Shown here: in pieces, positions 9,931 through 21,400 of the stretch
Layout: each line of letters begins with the position of its first letter
How positions within the stretch are numbered: the first letter of the stretch is position 1
NCBI RefSeq assembly: GCF_000959365.1
Contig: NZ_CP009556.1
Span: forward strand, 1,302,001 to 1,366,000
Length of the DNA stretch: 64,000 nt
Reading direction: 5' to 3'
From: Burkholderia oklahomensis C6786
GTDB taxonomy: Bacteria; Pseudomonadota; Gammaproteobacteria; Burkholderiales; Burkholderiaceae
Position numbers and translations under genes: made by a program
The notes under the pieces: model-generated
What the model saw: the letters and a program-made list of their open reading frames with translations, nothing else
The model's database searches: none
What the model was told of the DNA's origin: nothing

Positions 9931-10890
9931 GTGACTGACGCAACCCAACGTATTCTCGAACCGAGCGAAATCGCGTCGCTCGATCAATCGGCCATCCCGC
10001 GCGTGCGGATGCCCGAGCGCGGCACCGCGTTCGCCGCGCGCGCCGCGCGGCTGCGCAGGCTCGCCGACCTGAACCCGATCGCCGGCTATCTGCGGCTGAT
10101 GGCGGCTGTCGCCGACGCGCAGCACGAATTGCTGCAGACATTCGACGCGAACGCGCCCGCGAAGGAATCGACCGGGCAGGCGCAGCGCCATTCGATGCCG
10201 CTCGCGCCTGCGCTCGGCGGCGAGCGCGATCCGCGCTGGCGCGACGTGCTGCAACGCCTGCTCGACCGCATCGAAAGCGCGGGCCTCGTGAATCCGCCGC
10301 TCGCGAAGCTGATCGACGGGCTGCGGCTGCGCGCGAGCGCCGAGCTCGATGCGCAGGCCGACGCGCTGCTCGCGCAGCGCTTCGCCGAAATCGAGCCGGC
10401 GTCGGCGCCGTTCCTGATGGCCGCGCTGCAGGTCGTGTGGACCGCGCTCGCGAGCCGCATCCCGCCCGCCGACGTTCCGTATCTCGAGCAGCCCGGCCTG
10501 TGCCCCGTGTGCGGCGCGCAGCCGGTCGCGAGCATCGTGCGCGTCGGCGGCCAGTATCAGGGCTACCGCTTCCTCCAGTGCGGGCTGTGCTCGACCGAGT
10601 GGCACATGGTCCGCACGAAGTGCTCGCACTGCGATTCGACGAAGGGCATCGCGTATCACGGGATCGAAGGCGGCAGCGAAGCGATCAAGGCCGAGTCGTG
10701 CGACGCGTGCCATACGTATCGCAAGATCGGCTATCAAGACAAGGATTACGACGTCGAGCCGCTCGCGGACGATCTCGCGAGCCTCACGCTCGATCTGCTG
10801 ATGGGCGAGGCGGGCTACCGGCGCGCATCGCCGAATCCGCTGCTGTGGCCGGATCTGTCGGCCGACGCGGCAGGAGACGACCGGACGTGA
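9931..10890 (+). CDS. fdhE: Formate dehydrogenase accessory protein FdhE
   Basis: 319 residues. FdhE is needed for formation of active respiratory formate dehydrogenase and binds iron through a rubredoxin-like C-terminal half. Four CxxC motifs are visible there: [24 protein letters not shown] and CDACHTY. The first ~190 residues are helical and conserved in style ([22 protein letters not shown]). The start is GTG at 9931 with a weak ribosome site. The stop overlaps the GTG start of selA. A terminator hairpin sits just upstream. Confidence 0.93.
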   Translation: MTDATQRILEPSEIASLDQSAIPRVRMPERGTAFAARAARLRRLADLNPIAGYLRLMAAVADAQHELLQTFDANAPAKESTGQAQRHSMPLAPALGGERDPRWRDVLQRLLDRIESAGLVNPPLAKLIDGLRLRASAELDAQADALLAQRFAEIEPASAPFLMAALQVVWTALASRIPPADVPYLEQPGLCPVCGAQPVASIVRVGGQYQGYRFLQCGLCSTEWHMVRTKCSHCDSTKGIAYHGIEGGSEAIKAESCDACHTYRKIGYQDKDYDVEPLADDLASLTLDLLMGEAGYRRASPNPLLWPDLSADAAGDDRT

Positions 10891-12329
10891 GCGAACCCGG
10901 CGCGAACGAACTGAACGTGCTGCTGGCGCGCGTGCCGTCGGTCGAGCGCGTGCTGTCGTCGGACGCGATGAAGCCGCTCGTCGACGAATACGGGCGCACG
11001 CATGCGCTCGCCGCGGTGCGCGCGTCGCTCGACGCGTGGCGCGACGCCGCGCGGCGCGACCCGGCCGCGGCCGAGACGCTCGACGACGCGCGGATCGCCG
11101 CCGACGTGCGCGCGCGGCTCGCGGCCGACGCCGCGGGCGCGATGCGCGCGGTGTTCAACCTGACGGGCACCGTGCTGCATACGAATCTCGGCCGCGCACT
11201 GTTGCCGGACGAAGCGGTGCGCGCGGTCGCGCAGGCGCTCACGCAGCCGATGAATCTCGAATTCGATCTCGCGACCGGCCGCCGCGGCGATCGCGACGAT
11301 CTGATCGACGATCTCGTCTGCGAATTGACGGGCGCGGAGGCGGCGACCGTCGTCAACAACAACGCGGCTGCGGTGCTGCTCGCGCTGTCGGCGCTCGCGC
11401 CGAAGCAGGAAGTGATCGTGTCGCGCGGCGAGCTCGTCGAGATCGGCGGCGCGTTCCGCATCCCCGACATCATGAGCCGCGCGGGCGCGAAGCTGCGCGA
11501 GGTCGGCACGACGAACCGCACGCATCTCGCGGACTACGCGGAAGCGATCGGGCCGCGCACCGCGCTCCTGATGAAGGTGCATTGCAGCAACTACGCGATC
11601 AGCGGCTTCACGAAGGAAGTGACGCTTGCCGAACTCGCGCCGCTCGCGCGCGAGCGCGGGCTGCCTGTGGCCGTCGATCTCGGCAGCGGCACGCTCGTCG
11701 ACCTGACGCGCTGGGGCCTGCCGAAGGAGACGACGGTGCGCGAGACCGTCGAGGCGGGCGCCGATCTCGTCACGTTCAGCGGCGACAAGCTGCTCGGCGG
11801 CCCGCAGGCGGGCCTGATCGTCGGCCGGCGCGACCTGATCGCGAAGATCAAGAGGCACCCGCTCAAGCGCGCGCTGCGCGTCGGCAAGCTGACGCTCGCC
11901 GCGCTCGGGCCGGTGCTGCGCCTGTACCAGGCGCCCGAATTCCTGCGCGAGCGGCTGACGACGCTGCGGCTCTTGACGCGTCCGCAAGCGGACATCGCGG
12001 CGGCGGCCGAGCGCGTGCGCCCGCCGCTGCAACGCGCGCTGGGCGCGGCTTTCGTGGTCGGCGTCGAGCCGATGTTCAGCCAGATCGGCAGCGGCGCGCT
12101 GCCCGTCGATCAGCTGCCGAGCTGCGGCCTCGTCGTGCGCGCGGCCGACGGCAAGCGCGGCGGCCGCGCGCTCGCGCAGCTCGAGAAGCGCCTGCGCGGC
12201 TGGCCGCGCCCGGTGCTCGGCCGCATCGCCGACGACGCGCTGCGGCTCGACCTGCGCTGCCTCGAAGCGGACGACGAAGCCGCGTTCGTCGCGCAATGCG
12301 CGCAAGCGTCGACGGATACGCACGCATGA
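10887..12329 (+). CDS. selA: L-seryl-tRNA(Sec) selenium transferase
   Basis: 480 residues. A PLP enzyme that turns Ser-tRNA(Sec) into Sec-tRNA(Sec) with selenophosphate. It shows [18 protein letters not shown] near residue 95, the [12 protein letters not shown] stretch, and the PLP-lysine region [14 protein letters not shown]. The start is GTG at 10887, overlapping the fdhE stop (GTGA). The stop overlaps the ATG of selB. Order fdhE-selA-selB-selC with overlaps shows one transcription unit. Confidence 0.96.
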   Translation: MSEPGANELNVLLARVPSVERVLSSDAMKPLVDEYGRTHALAAVRASLDAWRDAARRDPAAAETLDDARIAADVRARLAADAAGAMRAVFNLTGTVLHTNLGRALLPDEAVRAVAQALTQPMNLEFDLATGRRGDRDDLIDDLVCELTGAEAATVVNNNAAAVLLALSALAPKQEVIVSRGELVEIGGAFRIPDIMSRAGAKLREVGTTNRTHLADYAEAIGPRTALLMKVHCSNYAISGFTKEVTLAELAPLARERGLPVAVDLGSGTLVDLTRWGLPKETTVRETVEAGADLVTFSGDKLLGGPQAGLIVGRRDLIAKIKRHPLKRALRVGKLTLAALGPVLRLYQAPEFLRERLTTLRLLTRPQADIAAAAERVRPPLQRALGAAFVVGVEPMFSQIGSGALPVDQLPSCGLVVRAADGKRGGRALAQLEKRLRGWPRPVLGRIADDALRLDLRCLEADDEAAFVAQCAQASTDTHA

Positions 12330-14251
12330 TCGTCGGCACCGCAGGCCACATCGATCACGGAAAGACGACGCTCGTGCGCGCGCTGACGGGCGTCGACACC
12401 GATCGGCTGAAGGAAGAGAAGGCGCGCGGCATCTCGATCGAGCTCGGCTACGCGTATGCGCCGCTGCCGAACGGCGACGTGCTCGGCTTCATCGACGTGC
12501 CCGGCCACGAGAAGCTCGTCCATACGATGGCGGCGGGCGCGTGCGGGATCGACGTCGCGCTCGTCGTGATCGCCGCCGACGACGGCGTGATGCCGCAAAC
12601 GCGCGAGCATCTCGCGATCCTGCAATTGCTCGGCGTCACGCACGGCGCGATCGCGCTGACGAAATGCGATCGCGTCGACGCGGCGCGCATCGCGCAGGTG
12701 CGCAACGAGATCCGCGCGTGGCTCGCGACGTCGCCGCTCGCCGATGCGCCGATCGTCGAGACGCGCGCGACCGAGCCCGATGACGCGGGTGTTGCCGCGC
12801 TCGCCGCGCATCTGCGCGACACCGCGCTCGCGTGGCGCGCGCGGCGCGACGACGGCCTGTTCCGGCTCGCGGTCGATCGCGTGTTCACGCTCGCGGGGCA
12901 AGGCACCGTCGTGACGGGCACCGCGTTCGCGGGGCGCGTGGGCGTCGGCGATACGCTCGCCGTCGCGCGCACGGGCGAATCCGTGCGCGTGCGCAGTCTC
13001 CATGCGCAGAACCGCGCGACCGACGTCGGCCACGCGGGCGAGCGCTGCGCGCTGAACCTCGCGGGCATCGACAAGGCGGCGCTCGCGCGCGGCGACACGA
13101 TCGTCGATGCGCGGCTCGCGACACTGTCGCCGCGCCTCGACGTCGAGCTCACGCTGACGGCGGACGCCGATCTGACGATTTCGCACTGGACGCCGCTGCA
13201 CGTGCATCTCGGCACGCTGCACCGCGTCGCGCACGTCGCGCTGCTCGAAGGCGACACGCTCGGGCCCGGCCAGCGCGCGCGCGCGCAGTTGAATTTCGCG
13301 GAGCCGGCGTTCGCGGTGCCGGGCGACCGCTTCATCGTGCGCAACGCGCAGGCGACGCGCACGGTGGGCGGCGGGCGCGTGCTCGATCCGTTCGGCCCGG
13401 CGCGCAAGCGGCGCACGAGCGCGCGTCGCGCGTGGCTCGACGCGCTCGCGGCATGGCTCGACGAAGGCCGGCTCGACGCATTGCTCGACGAAGCGCCGCT
13501 CGGCGTCACGCGCGCGATGCTGATGCATCTGACCGGCTTGCCGCCGGACGCGCTGATGCTGCCCGCCGATGCGGTGAGCGTCGCGGCGCCGGGCAAGCAT
13601 GCGGACGACGCGCGCGTCGTTGCGCGCGGGCATTGGGACGCACTGCGCACGCGCGTGCTCGACGCGCTCGCGACGTTCCACCAGCGCTCGCCGGACGAGC
13701 AGGGGCCGGACGTCGCGCGGCTGCGCCGGATCGCGGCGCCGCTCGCGGACGACGCGTTGTGGCGCGCGCTGACCGATGCGTTGATCGCCGAAGGCGCGAT
13801 CGCGCGCAGCGGGCCGTGGCTGCATCTGCCGTCGCACGCGGTCAGCTTCGATGCGAGCGAGGAGGCGCTGGCCGGGCGCTTGCTGCCGCTCGTCGCGGCG
13901 GGCCGCTACGATCCGCCCTGGGTGCGCGACCTCGCGACGACGACGGGCGTTGCGGAGGATGCGGCGCGCGCGCTGCTGCGCAAGCTTGCACGGCGCGGCG
14001 ACGTGCATCAGGTCGTGCGCGATCTGTTCTACCATCGAGACGTGATCGCGCAGCTTGCACGATTGATCGCGGAGCTCGTGCAGGCGCACGGCGGCGCGCT
14101 CGATGCGGCGACGTTTCGCGACGCGACGGGCCTCGGCCGCAAGCGCGCGATTCAAATTCTCGAGTTCTTCGATCGTGTTGGGTATACTCGCTTCCACCGC
14201 GATCTTCACTGGTTGCGCGCCGACAGTCGGCTGCTGATCGGTTCGCAGTAG
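12326..14251 (+). CDS. selB: Selenocysteine-specific elongation factor SelB
   Basis: 641 residues. A GTPase that carries Sec-tRNA(Sec) to UGA codons and binds the SECIS hairpin. G1 GHIDHGKTT, switch region [12 protein letters not shown]3 DVPGHEK and G4 TKCD are all present. Beta-barrel domains follow, and the C-terminal ~270 residues hold the winged-helix repeats that contact SECIS RNA (ending [20 protein letters not shown]). ATG overlaps the selA stop. selC lies 75 bp downstream. Confidence 0.96.
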   Translation: MIVGTAGHIDHGKTTLVRALTGVDTDRLKEEKARGISIELGYAYAPLPNGDVLGFIDVPGHEKLVHTMAAGACGIDVALVVIAADDGVMPQTREHLAILQLLGVTHGAIALTKCDRVDAARIAQVRNEIRAWLATSPLADAPIVETRATEPDDAGVAALAAHLRDTALAWRARRDDGLFRLAVDRVFTLAGQGTVVTGTAFAGRVGVGDTLAVARTGESVRVRSLHAQNRATDVGHAGERCALNLAGIDKAALARGDTIVDARLATLSPRLDVELTLTADADLTISHWTPLHVHLGTLHRVAHVALLEGDTLGPGQRARAQLNFAEPAFAVPGDRFIVRNAQATRTVGGGRVLDPFGPARKRRTSARRAWLDALAAWLDEGRLDALLDEAPLGVTRAMLMHLTGLPPDALMLPADAVSVAAPGKHADDARVVARGHWDALRTRVLDALATFHQRSPDEQGPDVARLRRIAAPLADDALWRALTDALIAEGAIARSGPWLHLPSHAVSFDASEEALAGRLLPLVAAGRYDPPWVRDLATTTGVAEDAARALLRKLARRGDVHQVVRDLFYHRDVIAQLARLIAELVQAHGGALDAATFRDATGLGRKRAIQILEFFDRVGYTRFHRDLHWLRADSRLLIGSQ

Positions 14252-14326
14252 CCCGGTTCCGGACTCGTGCAGTGCGCAACGGTTTTCGACGGGACGGCAT
14301 GCTCGATGCCCGCTCCCGTTCTCGCA

Positions 14327-14422
14327 GGAAGGCATTCGTATCCGGTGGTGCGGCTGGGCTTCAAACCCAGTTGGTGCGGTCAGCCCGCGCCAGGTCGGTT
14401 CGACTCCGGCTGTCTTCCGCCA
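14327..14422 (+). tRNA. selC: tRNA-Sec (UCA anticodon)
   Basis: 96 nt including an encoded CCA. The 8-bp acceptor stem (GGAAGGCA with TGTCTTCC, one G-U pair) is typical of tRNA-Sec. The anticodon arm is CTGGG-CTTCAAA-CCCAG with anticodon TCA, followed by a long variable arm and the T loop GGTTCGACTCC. The discriminator base is G. Its 3' end is the attachment site of the adjoining island. Confidence 0.96.
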
Positions 14423-14431
14423 CAAGGTTTT
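14408..14431 (+). repeat. attL: 24-bp direct repeat at the 3' end of selC
   Basis: Starts ggctgtcttccgccacaagg and ends with four T. It covers the last 15 bases of selC and 9 bp beyond. An identical 24-bp copy is at 30612-30635 in the same orientation. A tyrosine integrase gene starts converging on it only 30 bp away, as expected for an island attachment core. Confidence 0.9.
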
Positions 14432-14461
14432 GCGGGAAATCGGATGGGCTTCGATCGGGGA

Positions 14462-15487
14462 TTATTCGTCTTGCGGTGTGGGTTTTTCTGCCCGAGCCTT
14501 GCCGCTGCCGATCTTTTTGACGGCGTCGGCCAACTTGTCGGTCACCAGATGGGCGTACCGCTTGGTCGAGGTGGTCGTCTTATGGCCCAAAACTCCGCCG
14601 ACCGTATAGAGATCGATTCCTCCGTTGATCATTTCTGACGCAGCACTATGCCGCAAGTCGTGAAACCTGACTTCGGCGTGTCCAGCTTTTGTGCGAGCCT
14701 TGATCCATGCGTCTTTCAGCCTCCATGCGGGAATGGTGAACGTCACCCGGCGCGCAATAACGGCGATTCGAGGATGAATCGGCACGATCCTCGGCCGCCC
14801 GTTTTTCGTCGTTCCGAGTGAGAGTCCATTCTTGGTCGGCGTTGCTCTCAGGATTTCGCTGAGCCGCATGCCTGAATAGAAGGTGACACGAATCGCTGCG
14901 CGGACTTGCCGATTCGGGCAAGCGTGCGCGATCTCCAACATTTCTCGGCGGCCCTTGTACACGTGTCGCTCCTCGCTGGCCGGCGGGATCACCATTTTTG
15001 CCGTTTGGTCGTAGTCGATTTTCCCGATCTTGTGCGCATACTTGATTGCCGCTCTCAGGTAGCCGAGAGTGTTGTGGACGGTTCCGTCCGACATTGGCTT
15101 CTTTGGATTTCCTTGACGGTCAACGTTCGCCCGCATGAAACCAGCGAACCGGATTGACCAGTCGTACAGATCGAGGGCGTCTTGATTTTCGTATTCCGCC
15201 GCGTACTTGGTGAGCACTTGAATCCGAATCTTTCGGTCCTTCCACGTCGAGCTTTTGTCGTTCACGTGGATGCGGACACAGTCGCCGATTGTCACAACCG
15301 CTTTTCTGGCGCCCGTCGCGGGCGCGTAGACCTCGGCATCCCACTTGCGACCTAGCTCGTCAGCTTCGCGCGCAGAAAGTCCTGCAGGGATGATTTTGGA
15401 TTTGCGAATGCGCGTACCTTCGATGACGCGCTCGAACTTCCAACGGAAGCGCCGCCGGCCATTTTTTGTAATGGATTCGATTGGCAT
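14462..15487 (-). CDS. Tyrosine recombinase (island integrase)
   Basis: 341 residues. Catalytic set visible: Arg208 (YSGMRLSE), His276-x-x-Arg279 (RFHDLRHS), His302 (GHKTTT) and nucleophile Tyr311 (KRYAHL). An N-terminal SAM-like core-binding domain covers residues ~65-175. The gene ends 30 bp from the attL core and points toward selC, the usual layout of tRNA-targeting integrases. ATG at 15487 was chosen because the preceding codons belong to the opposite-strand brnT remnant. An inverted repeat (gcaaggtat/ataccttgc) overlaps the start region. Confidence 0.92.
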   Translation of the reverse strand: MPIESITKNGRRRFRWKFERVIEGTRIRKSKIIPAGLSAREADELGRKWDAEVYAPATGARKAVVTIGDCVRIHVNDKSSTWKDRKIRIQVLTKYAAEYENQDALDLYDWSIRFAGFMRANVDRQGNPKKPMSDGTVHNTLGYLRAAIKYAHKIGKIDYDQTAKMVIPPASEERHVYKGRREMLEIAHACPNRQVRAAIRVTFYSGMRLSEILRATPTKNGLSLGTTKNGRPRIVPIHPRIAVIARRVTFTIPAWRLKDAWIKARTKAGHAEVRFHDLRHSAASEMINGGIDLYTVGGVLGHKTTTSTKRYAHLVTDKLADAVKKIGSGKARAEKPTPQDE

Positions 15488-15500
15488 GATGCAAGGTATC

Positions 15501-15584
15501 GGTATACCTTGCGACTCGATGCACATCATCAACATGCGCAAGGCGAGTAAGTGGGAGGTCAAGAGCTATGTCGAGCAAGCGTGA
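15501..15584 (+). pseudogene. Truncated BrnT toxin, C-terminal tail only
   Basis: The frame ending at 15584 encodes MHIINMRKASKWEVKSYVEQA, which matches the end of BrnT-family toxins (IISARKAS..E...YE). The rest of the toxin is absent because the sequence upstream becomes integrase DNA. The stop overlaps the start of brnA by 17 bp, as in intact brnTA pairs. The same tail occurs at 32452-32535. Confidence 0.65.
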
Positions 15585-15852
15585 GATCGTCATGCCGACG
15601 GACGAAGCGGATGCGGCAATCATCCGCGGCATCGCGGCCGACCCCGACACGTTCGACGTGCCGGCGGAGGACTTTGCGAAGATGACGCGTGGAGGTAAGC
15701 GCGGTCGTCCGCCGCATGAAGTGCCCAAGGTGCAATTGACCGTGCGCTATGACGTCGATATCGTCGACGCCTTCAAGGCGACGGGAGAAGGTTGGCAGAC
15801 GCGCATGAACGATGCGCTGCGCGAGTGGTTGAGGGAGCATCAGCCGGTGTAA
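15568..15852 (+). CDS. brnA: BrnA-family antitoxin (orphan, copy 1)
   Basis: 94 residues. BrnA/DUF4415 antitoxins neutralise the RNase BrnT and repress their own operon through a ribbon-helix-helix domain. The DUF4415 pattern is clear: RGRPPHEVPKVQLTVRYD, then VDAFKATGEGWQTRMNDALREWL. Its toxin partner is reduced to a tail overlapping the start. An identical copy is at 32519-32803. Confidence 0.8.
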   Translation: MSSKREIVMPTDEADAAIIRGIAADPDTFDVPAEDFAKMTRGGKRGRPPHEVPKVQLTVRYDVDIVDAFKATGEGWQTRMNDALREWLREHQPV

Positions 15853-15873
15853 TCTCCGCTCGACGATGCGATC

Positions 15874-16254
15874 GAAAATGACCAGCTGGTTGACGGGCGC
15901 AGTATCCGGACGCTGAACGTGATTGATGACTTCAACCGCGAGGCGCTGGGCATCGAGGTGGATTCCTCGTTGCCATCCGAGCGGGTGATTCGCACGCTGA
16001 AGCAGCATATGGAATGGCGAGGCAAGCCGAAGGTCATCCGGTGCGACAACGGCCCGGAATATCTAAGCGCGGTCATCGTGACGTGGACGCACAAGCAAGG
16101 CATCCGGCTGGAATACATCGAGCCGGGAAAGCCGCAGCAGAACGCGTATATCGAACGGTTCAACCGGACCGCGCGATACGAATGGCTGTCGCAGCATCTG
16201 TGGGAAGATCTGGAGCAGGTCCGCGAAGCGGCGGCCGACTGGATGTGGACTTAA
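15874..16254 (+). pseudogene. IS3-family (IS407-like) transposase OrfB fragment
   Basis: About 125 residues of an rve integrase core: [32 protein letters not shown] and [17 protein letters not shown], with Asp, Asp and Glu of the DDE triad present. The N-terminal part and the C-terminal YNxxRPH-type end are missing. The right break is at the edge of the IS5-type element. Confidence 0.85.
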
Positions 16255-16259
16255 AAACT

Positions 16260-17150
16260 CTAACAAAATGAGTGTCGGGGACTGTTAACCCGCCGCGCAT
16301 TTTGTTAACCTCTTCGTTGTTTCGCTGACGAGGAGGCCATGGCCAAACCGATACTCGATGACGAACTGTGGTCACTGATCCAACCGCTGCTGCCTCCACC
16401 GAAGCCACGCCGTACGCGATACCCGGGCCGCAAGCCGCTGGACGATCGCGCCGTGCTGACCGGCATCCTGTTTGTGCTGCAATCCGGTATTCCCTGGGAA
16501 ATGCTTCCGCAGGAAATGGGCTGCGGCTCGGGCATGAGCTGCTGGCGCAGACTGCGCGACTGGCAACAGGCGGGCGTCTGGGACCGGCTGCACGAAGTAT
16601 TGCTGGCGAAACTTCGTGCAGCCGATCGCATCGACTGGTCGCGTGTGGTTATCGATTCGTCCTCCATTCGTGCAGTGGGATCGGGTCAAAAACAGGACCC
16701 AATCCCACCGATCGGGCGCGACCCGGTTCAAAGCACCATCTCGTTACCGAAGCGCAGGGCATCCCGCTCGCGCTGATCCTCACGGGTGCCAATCGCAACG
16801 ACGTCACCCAACTGCTGCCTCTGATCGAGGCCATTCCGCCCATTCGTGGCAAGCGCGGGAGGCCTCTGTCAAAGCCCGTCGTTGTGCAGGCCGATCGCGG
16901 TTACGACCACGACAAGTATCGTAAGCCCTTGCACGCTGCCGGTATCGCCACGCAGATCGCACGCCGTGGTGAGCCCCACGGCAGCGGCCTCGGCAAGACC
17001 CGGTGGGTCGTCGAGCGCACCTTCGCGTGGCTGCACAACTTCAGACGCCTGCGCATTCGATTCGAGCGCCTTGCCTCCATACACGAGGCGTTCATGAAAA
17101 TCGCCGCCTGCATCATCTGCTGGCGACACCTTCAAAAATCATTCTGTTAG
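16260..17150 (+). mobile_element. IS5-family insertion sequence (IS427-like)
   Basis: 891 bp with 12-bp terminal inverted repeats CTAACAAAATGA (16260-16271) and TCATTCTGTTAG (17139-17150, one mismatch). It contains one transposase encoded in two overlapping frames. It abuts the truncated IS3 fragment on its left. No clear target-site duplication is visible. Confidence 0.8.
16339..17150 (+). CDS. IS5-family transposase, two frames joined by -1 frameshift
   Basis: The first frame (ATG 16339 to 16776) encodes the N-terminal DUF4096 part (LDDELWSLIQPLLPPPKP, GILFVLQSGIPWEMLP) and the first catalytic Asp in VVIDSSSIRAVGSGQK. The second frame, -1 relative to it, carries the rest: GSKHHLVTEAQG, VVQADRGYD with the second Asp, and RWVVERTFAWLHNFRRL with the Glu. 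The frames join at C-AAA-AAC (gtcaaaaacagg near 16690), a plausible slippery site, so the two-frame layout is probably programmed. The TAG stop is the last codon of the element. Confidence 0.8.
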
Positions 17151-17384
17151 CGCTTCTTACAATCACGAGCGCCCGAATATGGCATTGGGCGGTTTTACCC
17201 CGAAGCAGCGGCTGGCCATGGCCGCTTAGTTTCTACTTCTGCCTGCCGTGGAAAACGGGGGTATTACCGCCCGAGCCATGAACAATTATCAATAACCAGA
17301 GCAAAAGATCACGTTTGCGAAATCATGTACGGCGAGCAGCACGGCAGGGGCATTGGAATTGGACGATTTGGCGATCCGAACTTT

Positions 17385-18428
17385 TCACGTGCGGTCGAGC
17401 ATCTTGATCGCCGCGGCGGTTGCTCCCGCACGGGTCTCGACATGTAACTTGCGGAACAGGTGTTCGAGATGCTTGTTCACCGTGCGCGGAGTTATGCCCA
17501 GAATGTCGCCGATATCGCGGTTTGTCTTGCCGTGCGACACCCAGAGCAGCACTTCGGCCTCCCGCATGGTCAGGCCGAAGCGTTCGGCGAGCGCGTTGCA
17601 ATGCACGGTGTCATCTCTTTCCTTGAGGATGACGATCCATTCGCCCGGTTCCGGACCGCGTGTCGCACTGGCCGAGCGGCGTATCTGGCCCGAGCTGAAT
17701 TCGTGCACGGCGTCGCCTTGGGCGCCTCGCGCGAGCCAGTCGATGAACCAGGTGCGCAGCAGCGCGGGCAGCTTAGGCGGTGCATCGGTATCGCGCGCGT
17801 TCGTGGTTTTACCGGCATCGGCGGGGTCGTCAGGCGCAGTCGTGTATGCAGCGATATGATGTGCAGCCCGCGGACTCTGCCACCGAATCGTGCCGTCCGC
17901 GCCGACGATCAGCGCCGCGCGCGTGTCGAGCGACAGTGCCGCCTCCGCGTACAACTGTGCGCGTGAACGCCGCACGTGGGCACCGATGCGCGCGCACAAC
18001 TCCTCGGGCCGCACCGGCTTGGTCACGTAATCGATGCCGCCCACGCGAAAGCCGCGTACGACGTGCTCACTCTCCGTCAATGCAGTCATGAAGATGACGG
18101 GCAGATGCTCGTGCCGTTCGTCCTGCTTGATACGCAGGCATGTTTCGAAGCCGTCCATGTCGGGCATCATTGCGTCGAGCAACACCACGTCGGGCGTCAC
18201 GCGCGCGAGGCGTTTAAGCGCGTCCTCGCCGGACAGAGCGACGATAACCGCGTAGCCGTGCGCCTGCAGCGTGTCGGAAAGAAAGGCGAGGTTCTCCGGC
18301 GTGTCGTCAACGATCAGTATCATGGGCCATTCGCGCAGCCACGCGGCCGGGTTGTCGACGATCGGGGAGGCCACGATCGTGGTGTTCGCGTCACGCGTCT
18401 GCGCCGCGTGCGAGTCGGTCAAGTTCAT
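17385..18428 (-). CDS. Response regulator with LuxR-type output domain
   Basis: 347 residues. The receiver domain (residues ~36-155) has DD at 41-42, phospho-acceptor Asp85 in VVLLDAMMPDMDG and the Lys in YVTKPVRP. A middle region of about 110 residues resembles a degenerate PAS/sensor segment. The C-terminal LuxR/NarL helix-turn-helix reads LTMREAEVLLWVSHGKTNRDIGDILGITPRTVNKHLEHLF. The start lies inside the end of the upstream kinase gene (38-bp overlap), so the two are coupled. It is the likely regulator of the divergent amide operon, possibly through the inverted repeat at 21944-21967. Confidence 0.9.
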   Translation of the reverse strand: MNLTDSHAAQTRDANTTIVASPIVDNPAAWLREWPMILIVDDTPENLAFLSDTLQAHGYAVIVALSGEDALKRLARVTPDVVLLDAMMPDMDGFETCLRIKQDERHEHLPVIFMTALTESEHVVRGFRVGGIDYVTKPVRPEELCARIGAHVRRSRAQLYAEAALSLDTRAALIVGADGTIRWQSPRAAHHIAAYTTAPDDPADAGKTTNARDTDAPPKLPALLRTWFIDWLARGAQGDAVHEFSSGQIRRSASATRGPEPGEWIVILKERDDTVHCNALAERFGLTMREAEVLLWVSHGKTNRDIGDILGITPRTVNKHLEHLFRKLHVETRAGATAAAIKMLDRT

Positions 18429-21400
18429 GCTCGAGTTCCCTTAGCTGAAAACGTTCCGCCAACGAGCGCAACGCGTCGATTTGATTCCGCAACTCGGGCC
18501 AGGTCTCGTGGGCGGCGTCGAGCTGTTCGATCACGCCCTGTACGTAGCCGACTTCGAGATGCGCATGCAGATTTTCGATGAGTTCGCGTGGCCACACGGC
18601 GGGTGTGAGCGGCTGTGTCGCGGCCGACGCGCTCACCGCCGGTAGCGCGCTCGCGTTGGCATCGGATGCAATCCAGTCGAGTGCAAGCAGTTGTGCAAGC
18701 TTGTCGAGCAGCAGATTCACCTGCAGCGGTTTCACCAGATAACCCTCGCATCCGGTCGCGCTCGCGCGATCACGGTCATCGGCGAACGCGTTGGCGGAGA
18801 GCAGAACGATGGGCGCGTTCGACAACTGATTCTCGGAGATCAGGCGGCTGGTTTCGTAGCCGTCCATCAACGGCATCGAAATGTCCATGATGATGGCGTC
18901 CGCCGTGTGCATCGCAAGCCAGCGCAGCGCATCGGTGCCGCTGGCCGCTTCAGCGACATCGAAGCCGAGCGGCTTGAGCAATTGCACGACGATGTCGCGC
19001 TGATCGTCGAGGTCGTCGACCACGAGAATGACGCGGCGCGCACCCGTATAGCCGCGAATCGACGCGAGTTCGGCGTGGGTTTCGGCCGCCGTGTCAACGG
19101 CAGGGGCGAACAGGCGTACCATGAAGCGCGTGCCGTGCCCGACTTCGCTGTCCACTTCCAGGCTGCCGCCGAGCGCTTGCGTGAGCAGCCGGCAGATCGT
19201 GAGTCCGAGACCGGCGCCGTGATCGTACGCATGGGCCGCTTCGCCGCGTTCGAACGGCAGGAACAGGCGCTCCATTTCGGCGGGCGGGATGCCGGGGCCG
19301 GTATCGATCACCTCGAATTTGAGCGTATCGAGCACGTGACTCACGCGCAGTGTGATCGTGCCGCTCGACGTGAAGCGGATCGCATTGCCGATCAGGTTAG
19401 TGAGGATCTGACTCATGCATTTCTGGTCGGTGCGTACGGTGGCGGGCAGCCGACCGACCGTCTGCACGTCGAAGGCGAGCGCTTTTTCGAGCGCTTGTGG
19501 ACGTAGCATCGATGTAAGGTGCGCGACGAAATCGGCGAGGGATATCTTGGCGATGTTCAACTGAAGCTTGCCCGCCTCGATGCGCGCGATGTCGAGCAGG
19601 CCGTCGACGAGCGCGAGCAAATGCTCGCCGCTGCGATGGATCGTGCGCACGGCGTTGTAGCGCATGGGCGTGAGTTCTTCCCTCGCTTGCAGCAGTAATT
19701 GTGTGTAGCCGAGAATGCTGTTCAGCGGCGTGCGCAACTCGTGGCTCAAACCGGACACGTAACGGCTCTTGGCCCGATTGGCCGATTCCGCGGCGGCGGT
19801 CGCGCGCTTGAGCGCCGCGTCGGTTTTCTGATGCGCGTCGATTTCGAGCATCAGCAATTCGTTTTGCCGCTGCGACTCTTCCTGCGTGACGCGGCGGTTT
19901 TCGCGCTCCAGCACGAACCACCAAGCCGCGATGCAGCCCACCAGCGAGAGCGCGAAAAAGATCTTCAGAAAGCTGCCCGAAAGCGCATGGCCGATCGACG
20001 GCCCGGCGACGCTCATCGAATTCGCGCTCTGCGACCAGATCAGATAGAGCACGCTGCCCAGCACCGCGAGCATGGCGAACACGAGGCTCGCATAGTGAAT
20101 GAGGCGCAGCGCGGCGGGGCCGAGTCGCGCGCCCGGCAGCACGCGATGCAGCGCACGGTCGGCCTGCGAGGCGAAGCGCGCGTGCGGCTTGCAGCGATCG
20201 TGGCAGCGCGAGTCGAGCGAGCAGCACAGCGAGCAGATGGTGCCGCCATAGGCCGGGCAGTACGCCGTATCGTCGGGTTCGAAGGTGTTTTCGCAAATCG
20301 CGCAGCGCAGCGAGGTGGCGTCGCCGGTCGGTTGCGCGGCGCGGGCAATGTAATAGCGACCGCGAGTGAGTACCGCGAGCACCGGCGCGCACGCGAACGC
20401 CGCACCGAACGCGATGAACGACGACATCGCCTTGGCGAGCACGCCAAACAGACCGCTATGCGCGAGCATCGCGACGGCGGCTGCGATCAGCATCGCACCG
20501 ACGCCCACGGGATTCACATCGTAGAGATGCGCGCGCTTGAATTCGATATGTCGCGGGCTATAGCCGAGCGGCTTGTTGATGACGAGATCGGCGAACAACG
20601 CGCCGATCCACGCAATCGCGATGTTCGCGTAGAGCGACAGCACCTTGGCGATCGCATCGAACACGCCCATTTCCACGAGAAGCAACGCGATCATGACGTT
20701 GAACACGAGCCATACCACGCGGCCCGGATGGCTGTGCGTGAGCCGTGCGAAAAAATTGGACCAGGCGAGCGAGCCCGCATAGGCATTGGTCACGTTGATC
20801 TTCAACTGCGAGACGATCACGAACAGCGTCATCGCGGGCAGCGCCCAACTCGCGAGCCCCAACGGATCGAGCAGCAGATGATAGGCGACGAGGTACATCT
20901 GCGTAGGCTGGGTTGCGTGGCTGGCATCGACTTCATACTGGAGCGCAATGAAGGCGAGACATGCTCCGCCCATCATCTTGAGCGCACCGGGCACGATCCA
21001 GCCCGGCCCCGTCGAGAGCAACGCGAACCACCAGCGCGTGCGGTTCTTCGCGGTGAGCGGCGGGAGGAAGCGCAGATAGTCCACCTGTTCACCCACCTGT
21101 ACGATCAGCGCGAACACGACCGTCGAGGCTTGACCGAAGGCGATCACGCTGAAAGCGCGGCCTTGCGGCGCGAAGCCCGCGAAGGTGGTCCATTGCGCGA
21201 TCAGGTCGGGATGGCGCCACAGTACGGCTGCGTAGGGCAGCACGAACAATACGAGCCACAGCGGTTGCGTCCAGCTTTGCAGGCGGTTGATCAAAGTGAT
21301 GCCGAACATGACGATCGGAATCACCACGAGCGAACTCACGACGTAGGCAATCGCCAGAGAAATATGGAAATAAAGCTGGAGCGCAAGCGACATGATGGCC

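Larger units (their letters stand above)
15501..15855 (+). repeat. 355-bp direct repeat, copy 1 (brnT tail plus brnA)
   Basis: Identical over 355 bp to 32452-32806 in the same orientation, offset 16951 bp, with near-identity for about 20 bp more. The repeat begins at ggtatacctt. One copy is inside the island, the other about 1.8 kb beyond attR. Confidence 0.95.

Noticed and set aside
12110..14425. A long minus-strand frame opposite selB
   Set aside because: Shadow of selB; Arg-rich and running into the selC tRNA.
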